In this document: in pieces, positions 58,653-64,000 of the stretch
Numbering within the stretch: position 1 is the first letter of the stretch
Layout of the letters: every line of letters begins with the position of its first letter
NCBI GenBank assembly: GCA_964486845.1
Contig: CAZAQY010000012.1
Coordinates: 5,258-69,257, forward strand
From: Anammoximicrobium sp964486845
Lineage (GTDB): Bacteria > Planctomycetota > Planctomycetia > Pirellulales > Pirellulaceae
Length of the DNA stretch: 64,000 bases
Reading direction: 5' to 3'
The notes under the pieces: model-generated
What the model saw: the letters and a program-made list of their open reading frames with translations, nothing else
Database searches by the model: none
Told to the model about the DNA's origin: nothing
Translations under genes and position numbers: made by a program

Positions 58653-59998
58653 CGTCCCGGACGCAAGAACGCCTCAAACTGGGCGAGGATCTGCCGCGTG
58701 GAACCACGATAGGAGATGTCGTCGAGCGGAACATCGCGAGAAACGGCCGGCGGATACACGTCCCACAGCTTCGTGTTATCGTCCATACGGCGGCCGGTGA
58801 GTTGTTCCGCCAGGGCATCCGTGCTGAGCGCGTCGGCGGGCCAGGAATCATAGCAGCGGTCGGCGGCGGTCAACACCGGTTCTTGTTCGTTCTCGCCGGG
58901 CAGGGATCGTTTCAGTCCGAGCTGTCGGGCCAGAAAGTCGCCCAGGGCAATACGGCGCGGCGCGTCCCAGGAATGGCCGCCCGTCACGACTCGCGACTCG
59001 AACGCCTGCTCGGCGCCGTGGGCGCGATAGACCTGCCGGATCTTGCGGGCCGTGTGGAAGAACAGATCGGCCGGGAACAGCGGATCGCCGTCGCCTTGGA
59101 AGATGAACATCGGCCGCGGCGCAAAACTGCCCAGCAGGTGCCACATCTCGACCTGGCCCACGACGCCGGGCAGGATGTTGCAGTGACAGTGCTTCTTCTC
59201 CTTGCGCGCCACAAACTCGAACGTGCTCGGATAACCGGAAGACGAAATCGCCGCCAGCTCGGGACACAAAGCGGCCAGAAACACTGTGAGCGTGCCGCCG
59301 CCGGAGTTGCCAACGGCCGCCACGCGGCGCGGGTCAACTCGCGGCTCCTGCAACGCCCAGGCAATCCAGCCGAGCGTTTCCATGACGATCAAGCCCTGGA
59401 CGCTCAAGCCGCAGGCGAATGGCTTGACGCAGTTGCCGTGCCCCATCGCCGCGCGCTCGCCTTGGCCCAGGTTGTCGGGACACAGTACCATCGCGCCCCG
59501 GCGGGTGATGTGGCGCGCCATGCGTTGATAACCGTCGGCCAACTTGCCGCCCTGACCGTGCCCGCAACACAAGGTGACCAGCGGCCACGGCCGCGGTGAG
59601 CTTGGGACGGGCAAATACAGCAGCGCCGTAGCGACCACGCCGGGCCAGGAAGTGGCGCGGAGCAATTCGATCCGGCCGCCGTCGAAGGCCGCATCCCGTA
59701 CCTTCTCTGTGTGAATCTTGGGGACCCACTGGTCGTGGATGCCCAGGCACTCCTTGACCACGCGGACGATGGCTTCGCGATCCGCCGGCGCGGCCGGGTT
59801 CCGGTCCGGCATCCGCAGACGCGCCTCGGCAAACCGCCGCTCGTATTGCTCGAACAGATCGTGCGCGGAACCCAACGCCCCGGCGGATGCCGGTTCGCCG
59901 CCCAGGCTCGCCCGCCCGCTTCCCTCCCACAATGCAGCGGACCCGAGAAGCCCCAGCGTTTTCATCAGGCCGCGACGAGTCATCTCGACGGACGCCAT
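58580..59998 (-). CDS. Tat-exported alpha/beta-hydrolase (acetyl-esterase-like) with foreign C-terminal tail
   Basis: The ATG at 59998 with AGGAG eight bases upstream gives 472 residues. A Tat signal (MTRRGLMKTLGLLGSAAL) is followed by an alpha/beta-hydrolase domain with the nucleophile in AAVGNSGGGTLTVFLAAL and an acid near FIFQGDGDPLFPAD. The His is in VTGGHSWDAPRR. The lid-like stretch LLYLPVPSSPRPWPLVTLCC precedes it. The genuine protein probably ends around QFEAFLRP; the remaining 20 residues are a frame-shifted reading of a sialidase remnant. Substrates are probably acylated sugars, by analogy to acetylxylan esterases. Confidence 0.83.
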   Translation of the reverse strand: MASVEMTRRGLMKTLGLLGSAALWEGSGRASLGGEPASAGALGSAHDLFEQYERRFAEARLRMPDRNPAAPADREAIVRVVKECLGIHDQWVPKIHTEKVRDAAFDGGRIELLRATSWPGVVATALLYLPVPSSPRPWPLVTLCCGHGQGGKLADGYQRMARHITRRGAMVLCPDNLGQGERAAMGHGNCVKPFACGLSVQGLIVMETLGWIAWALQEPRVDPRRVAAVGNSGGGTLTVFLAALCPELAAISSSGYPSTFEFVARKEKKHCHCNILPGVVGQVEMWHLLGSFAPRPMFIFQGDGDPLFPADLFFHTARKIRQVYRAHGAEQAFESRVVTGGHSWDAPRRIALGDFLARQLGLKRSLPGENEQEPVLTAADRCYDSWPADALSTDALAEQLTGRRMDDNTKLWDVYPPAVSRDVPLDDISYRGSTRQILAQFEAFLRPGRAASIGSCSAIRATRSSASASRRG

Positions 59999-60067
59999 AC
60001 GAAGAACTCCTGCACGCGGTTAGTTCGACTGTTTTACTTTGGCGGAATCGCCTCAGGTCCCGGCGAA

Positions 60068-61573
60068 TTACTGCTTCCACAACTCCTCAATCGCCGCCAC
60101 CGTCCGCTCGACCAGCACCTGACCGCCTTCGGGGCCGATGCGGCTGCTCTGGATCACCGCGCTGTAGCCGCCTCCGCTCACGGCCCGCACGGTGGGCAGG
60201 TAGCCGCCGGAGCCGGTGAGCTGGATGACGAAAGTCTGCACCGCCGGACTGCGGGCCTTGATCTGCACGCCGTAGTCGGTGAACAGCTCGAACTCGTTGG
60301 TGGCGATGGCGACGTCACCCAGCCGCAGGACGTGCAACTCCATCCGGAACGTGCCGGCCGTGCCGGCCTGCTGGGCCTCGTAACGGTCGACGACGCCCTG
60401 GTTCCAGAGGTAGTTCCAGCGTTGGGCCGGATCCTCGGCGTACTTGGCCGCCTGCTCGCGGGCCTCGGCCACCTCCGCCTCGGTCACCTTGCGCCACGGC
60501 AGTTCGATCGGCTCGACGCGATGCTTCAGAACAGCATCGCTGCGGATGTCCTTGCGCGCCCCTTCGTAAGCCTCTTCCCAGCCGTTTACAATCCGGCGGG
60601 CGATCTCGTCCAGGCGTGTCAGGCCGCCGCGCAGCTTGCGCATCCGCTCGTCCGCGCGGGTGCCGTACATCGGACGCGAGGTCTGATCGCCGCTGGCCCC
60701 GGGCCAGCCGAGCACCAGCAGGTCCTGGCCGTGCCGCTGGCGCAATGTCTCGCGCACCGGGTGCCAGAAATCGGCGTTCACGTTGGAGCCGCCGCCCACT
60801 TCTTGCGACGGGCAGGCGATGTTGACCGCCGTGGCGATCAGCCGTTCCTGCTGGTCCCAGAAGAAAAGAACCTCCAGAGTGTGGTCCTCGTAGCCTTCCA
60901 GGCCGCGGAACTCGGGCCGGTCCGTCTTGCCGTACATCTGGGCCGTCCCGTTGGCGTACACCGCGCGGCGATTCTGGGCGACGACGGCCTGGCCCAGTCC
61001 CCAACCCACCTTGCCAGGCTGGCGTTTCTGCCAGCTTGCGACCACCGCGTCGGCCACCTTCGTGGTCATCCAGTCGGCGTACTCCGTCGGCGTCATGATG
61101 CCGTCGGGCAGCGTGTAGCGGCCTTCCAAGGTGACCGGCGCCGTGTGCGTGTGCGTGGCGCAGAGGGACAGTTTGCTGAGGTCGAAGTCGGGCAGCCGGG
61201 GTTTCACCTTCTGACGCACCTGTTCCAGAATCCCCGTGCGGATGCCCACCAAGTCGCACGAGACCAGGATCGCCTCGTCCAACGCTTTGTAGCCGTCGCG
61301 CGATTGCAGAGCCAGCGCCGTGGCCGAGAGCGGGGTCTCGACCTTCTTCGAGATCCGCACGTTGCGCTGCCCGTCGAGCGCCACGGGCCGATCGGGCGTG
61401 ATGTCGACCGTGGCCCCGCCGATCCACAATTCCGCCGCCGCGGCGGGCAGCGTTCCCGTCCAGGCCAGCCCCAACGCGATCAGCACCGCTGCCCGCAGGC
61501 CGCGCGCCGCGCGCCCCAGCGCTGGCTCATGTTCAAGATCTCTGCGTTGCCAAGAAATTCTCCACCTTTTCAT
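60068..61573 (-). CDS. Secreted neutral ceramidase-like protein
   Basis: About 500 residues from ATG 61573; a second ATG at 61588 is equally possible because both follow the repeated string GCAAGAGA. After a basic lead and hydrophobic signal (LRAAVLIALGLAWTGTLPAA) comes the neutral/alkaline ceramidase N-terminal fold: WIGGATVDITPDRPVALDGQ, CATHTHTAP (zinc His pair), NIACPSQEVGG and the nucleophile-region GWPGASGDQTSRPMYGTRA. Ends with ELFTDYGVQIKARSPAV and GSGGYLPTVRAVSGGGYSA. Relatives cleave ceramide amides, but the planctomycete group's true substrate is unknown. Confidence 0.88.
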   Translation of the reverse strand: MKRWRISWQRRDLEHEPALGRAARGLRAAVLIALGLAWTGTLPAAAAELWIGGATVDITPDRPVALDGQRNVRISKKVETPLSATALALQSRDGYKALDEAILVSCDLVGIRTGILEQVRQKVKPRLPDFDLSKLSLCATHTHTAPVTLEGRYTLPDGIMTPTEYADWMTTKVADAVVASWQKRQPGKVGWGLGQAVVAQNRRAVYANGTAQMYGKTDRPEFRGLEGYEDHTLEVLFFWDQQERLIATAVNIACPSQEVGGGSNVNADFWHPVRETLRQRHGQDLLVLGWPGASGDQTSRPMYGTRADERMRKLRGGLTRLDEIARRIVNGWEEAYEGARKDIRSDAVLKHRVEPIELPWRKVTEAEVAEAREQAAKYAEDPAQRWNYLWNQGVVDRYEAQQAGTAGTFRMELHVLRLGDVAIATNEFELFTDYGVQIKARSPAVQTFVIQLTGSGGYLPTVRAVSGGGYSAVIQSSRIGPEGGQVLVERTVAAIEELWKQ

Positions 61574-61638
61574 TCTCTTGCTCTCCATTCTCTTGCCCCC
61601 ATTGCGATGCACCCTATTCCCTTTCCTCCGTTTCGGAC

Positions 61639-62538
61639 TCAGCTGCCGGCCAGTTCTTTGGCCGTCTTTTCCAGGAACGCAACCGCCTCGGCATGGAGCG
61701 CCGGTTCGCTGTCGGCCGTGCGTTCCCACTCAATGCCGAAATACGGCTTCAATCCCTGCCGCTTGACCTCGGCCAGGATCTCCGCAATGCGCCCCTTGCC
61801 CTGGCCCCAGATCACGTCGCGGGCGCCGGGTACGCCGAAATCGTCCAAATCCTTCAGGTGGAACATCTTGACGCGCGAACCGAGCCGTTTGAGCACCGCG
61901 GCCGGCTCCAGACCGCAACGGCACCAGTGGCCCGAATCGCAGCAGAAGCCCATCCGGGCCGAGCGGCCGTCGAGCGCCTTCAGTCCGGTTTCCGGATCCC
62001 AGTACTGCGACGGCTTCGGATGGTTGTGCAAAGCGAGATCGACCTTGTACTCATCGGTGAGCTTTTCGATCGCGTCGAGCACGGCTTCCGGCGGCTCGCT
62101 CACCAGCGCCTGGAAGCCCATGTCGGCGGCGAATTCGAAGAACGTCTTGGCCGCCTCAGGTTTGTCCAAGCCCGTGTAGCAGGCGATCATCTGGATGCCC
62201 AAGTCGGAGGCTTTCTTCTTCAGATCCTGGCGCAGAGTTTTCGACAGTCCCGGTCCGGGCGTGGCGTCCATGTGCTGGGGGCTGAGCTTCTGCCAAGCAA
62301 ACAATTCGGTGTAACGCAGCCCGACGGCAGCGATCTTGTCCAACGCTTCGAACAGGGTCAGACCGCGAAACGTGTAGGCCGAGAAGCCCACGCGCCAGCC
62401 AAGCTTGTCCGCATTGGGCGTGCCCTTGACCAGCGGCTCGGCAGCCTGAACATGGTGAACTCCAAAACCGGCAAGACCGGCGGCCGCGCCTACGGCCGCG
62501 CTGCGGGCCAAAAACTCGCGTCGCGTTGCTTGTGACAT
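61639..62538 (-). CDS. Tat-exported sugar phosphate isomerase/epimerase-like TIM-barrel protein
   Basis: The ATG at 62538 with AAGGAG eight bases upstream gives 299 residues. It has a Tat signal (ATRREFLARSAAVGAAAGLA). The barrel shows VGFSAYTFRGLTLFEALDKI, ALVSEPPEAVLDAIEKL (metal Glu), VDLALHNHPKPSQYWDPET, MGFCCDSGHWCRCGLEPAAV and KMFHLKDLDDFG. This set, with HNH and DSGHW, is typical of exported planctomycete isomerase-like proteins, whose substrates are unknown. It lies about 65 bases upstream of the ceramidase gene in the same orientation. Confidence 0.87.
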   Translation of the reverse strand: MSQATRREFLARSAAVGAAAGLAGFGVHHVQAAEPLVKGTPNADKLGWRVGFSAYTFRGLTLFEALDKIAAVGLRYTELFAWQKLSPQHMDATPGPGLSKTLRQDLKKKASDLGIQMIACYTGLDKPEAAKTFFEFAADMGFQALVSEPPEAVLDAIEKLTDEYKVDLALHNHPKPSQYWDPETGLKALDGRSARMGFCCDSGHWCRCGLEPAAVLKRLGSRVKMFHLKDLDDFGVPGARDVIWGQGKGRIAEILAEVKRQGLKPYFGIEWERTADSEPALHAEAVAFLEKTAKELAGS

Positions 62539-62766
62539 GGTGAATTCTCCTTGCAGATATCTATTCGCGGTGATGCTGGGGGAACCCGAATCGAGCCAAA
62601 TCACCGTAACATACGCCGCGCCGCCCGTCGAGCGGGGTCCTGCAGTATGCTTGACATCTCCGCCGCGCCCACTCAAACTCCCGTAGGATGAGCCTCTGAC
62701 CCGTCCCCGGCGCGTCTGCGAAGAGCGTGGACAACGCGGAAGTATCGGCTACCCTTTTTTTCGACC

Positions 62767-62787
62767 CCTGCCTGTCGGCCAGGCAGG
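62767..62787. repeat. Small palindrome CCTGCCTG-N5-CAGGCAGG
   Basis: A perfect 8-base stem with a five-base loop lies 47 bases upstream of the PQQ-propeller gene, after a short T7 run. It may be a terminator for an upstream transcript on the minus strand, or an operator; no further copy was found in the window. Confidence 0.5.
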
Positions 62788-62833
62788 TGAGAGAGTCTTG
62801 TTAGCGAGGACGAAAACAGAGCGGAGCAGTTGC

Positions 62834-64000
62834 ATGAAAGCGCTGTCGCGAAGTGTGAAGGTTTGCCTTGGTTTGTTCGGGATGGCGTTATGGTCGGCCG
62901 CTGCGCCGGCCGGCGATTGGCCGCAGTGGGGTGGACGCTCGGAGCGGAACATGGTCAGCGGCGAGAAGGGGTTGCCGGACCTGCGGCTGCGGGATGGCCA
63001 GGAGGCTGCGAGCCTTAACGACCCTGCCAGCCCGTACGTCAAGTGGAAGCACAAGCTGGTCGCCAGCACTTACGGGAACCCGATCGTTGCCAACGGCCGC
63101 ATCTTCGTGGGCACGGCCGGGCCGGACTGCGGCCGCGTGGTCTGCCTGGACGAGGCGACGGGCCAACTCGTCTGGGAGTTGGTCGCCCCGCACCGCGACT
63201 TTCCCACACCCGAACGCCCTGAGAAGTGGGAAAAGGGCAGCAGTTGGGATTACTATCTGCCGGCCGGAGGCAAGGACCTGGGGATCTGCTCCTCGCCCAC
63301 GGTCGACGCTGATCGCGTGTACGTTGTGACCAGCCGCGGCGAAGTGCTCTGCCTGGATGTGCGCGGCTTGGCCAACGGCAACCAGGGGCCGTTTACCGGC
63401 GAGGCGCAATACAAAGCGGACGGCCAAGACCAACCGGCCCAACTCACGGCCACCGACGCCGACATCCTCTGGTGCTTCGACCTGTGGACCGAGATCCCCT
63501 CCCGCCCGGCCGATGTGTTCAGCAACTCGGCGCTGGTCCACGGCGATTTCGTGTACATCTCCACGGGCAACGGAGTGGAGTTGCACTGGCCGTGGGGCGG
63601 TCCCGTCGCTCCGCCGAACCCACAGGCCCCCAGCCTGATCGTGCTGGACAAGCACACCGGGCAGCTGGTGGCCCAGGACGACGAACAGATCGGCACTCGC
63701 CTGCTGCACGGACAGTTTTCTTCGCCCAGCTTGGTTCGCGCGGACGGTCTGGTGTACGCGGCCGACGTGGCGGGATGGGTCCACTGCCTGGACGCCGACA
63801 CGGGCCAGTGCTATTGGACGCACGACACCGAGAGTTACCAATACAATGCCGCGATCTGGGGATCGACCCTCGTGGCCGACGGCAAGGTCTACCTGGCGAC
63901 GCGGAAGTCGCTCTTCGTTTTTGCAGCCGAGAAGCAAAAACAAGTGCTGGCCACGGTGCGGTTGGGCGGCGAGTGCTCGCCAATTGCAGCCAACGGCGTT
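62834..64000 (+). CDS. Secreted PQQ-like beta-propeller protein (3' end off the window)
   Basis: The ATG at 62834 with GGAG upstream opens a frame of 389 codons to the window edge with no stop. A signal peptide (VCLGLFGMALWSAAAPAG) leads into DWPQWGGRSERNMVSGE, the usual start of planctomycete PQQ-repeat proteins. Blades show the WELVAP, YVVTSRGEVLCLDVRG, LIVLDKHTGQLVAQDDEQI and VAGWVHCLDADTGQCYWTHD motifs. Whether it binds a cofactor or acts as a scaffold, as in BamB-like proteins, is unknown. Confidence 0.92.
   Translation, partial: MKALSRSVKVCLGLFGMALWSAAAPAGDWPQWGGRSERNMVSGEKGLPDLRLRDGQEAASLNDPASPYVKWKHKLVASTYGNPIVANGRIFVGTAGPDCGRVVCLDEATGQLVWELVAPHRDFPTPERPEKWEKGSSWDYYLPAGGKDLGICSSPTVDADRVYVVTSRGEVLCLDVRGLANGNQGPFTGEAQYKADGQDQPAQLTATDADILWCFDLWTEIPSRPADVFSNSALVHGDFVYISTGNGVELHWPWGGPVAPPNPQAPSLIVLDKHTGQLVAQDDEQIGTRLLHGQFSSPSLVRADGLVYAADVAGWVHCLDADTGQCYWTHDTESYQYNAAIWGSTLVADGKVYLATRKSLFVFAAEKQKQVLATVRLGGECSPIAANGV

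Overview
The window looks like chromosomal DNA of an uncultured planctomycete, most likely from the Pirellulales. This rests on recognition, not on a phylogenetic marker. The clues are high GC, mostly monocistronic genes, many Sec or Tat exported enzymes (sulfatase, sialidases, giant LamG/transglutaminase proteins, beta-helix proteins, M28 peptidase, neutral ceramidase, PQQ-type propeller), DUF1207, and intergenic palindromes of kinds I associate with this group. There is one run of 100 N (30239-30338), so the sequence is a draft scaffold, probably a metagenome bin.

Layout. 1-9 kb: a truncated NatA-like ABC ATPase, a TIM-barrel sugar isomerase, an M28 peptidase with a PDZ domain, a large secreted beta-helix protein, and a flippase-like membrane protein paired with a small transglutaminase-fold protein. 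9-15 kb: tRNA-Ala(GGC) with a good promoter and terminator, an orphan histidine kinase, a lipoprotein, gene remnants (MmeI-type methyltransferase start, a conserved planctomycete winged-helix protein, a fumarylacetoacetate-hydrolase half), a frameshifted pentapeptide-repeat gene, a KDG-kinase-like sugar kinase, and a striking set of nested REP-like palindromes. 15-32 kb: a carbohydrate-degradation stretch with a CE15-like esterase, a broken beta-helix gene, a 1366-residue LamG/transglutaminase protein, an RHH/GNAT toxin-antitoxin pair with a truncated toxin, a sulfatase, a GH33 sialidase, a Gfo/Idh/MocA oxidoreductase, YqgE, a FabH-like synthase and a heparinase II/III-type lyase. 32-43 kb: an O-methyltransferase, a GH42-like glycosidase, a small gene pair with a truncated HNH nuclease, an M19 peptidase with a coupled unknown secreted protein, a cold-shock protein, and a propeller-like protein coupled to a GH13 amylase. 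43-51 kb: a Flp pilin, a tungsten-type aldehyde ferredoxin oxidoreductase with a MoaD-like partner, an aldolase operon with two uncharacterised Cys/His-rich proteins, a second sialidase, a DUF1207 outer-membrane protein and UDP-glucuronate decarboxylase. 51-64 kb: a small SHOCT-like protein, a GH141-like beta-helix protein, an OPA-type MFS transporter followed by a URO-D/Nudix hybrid gene, two more sugar-isomerase-like proteins, an esterase joined to a sialidase tail, a ceramidase and the start of a PQQ-propeller protein.

The gene set as a whole points to degradation of complex, sulfated or acidic glycans: sulfatase, sialidases, lyase-like beta-helices, heparinase-like lyase, glucuronoyl esterase-like enzyme, GH13 and GH42. 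Intracellular handling of keto-deoxy sugars and sugar acids would fall to the KDG kinase, HpaI aldolase, TIM-barrel isomerases and Gfo/Idh/MocA enzyme. Two things stand out beyond ordinary annotation. First, there are several families of GTAG-headed intergenic palindromes in inverted and nested pairs, resembling REP/BIME elements mobilised by RAYT transposases. Second, an unusually high number of genes look truncated, internally deleted or joined to another gene's fragment. These could reflect real repeat-driven decay or assembly collapse, and read mapping would decide.
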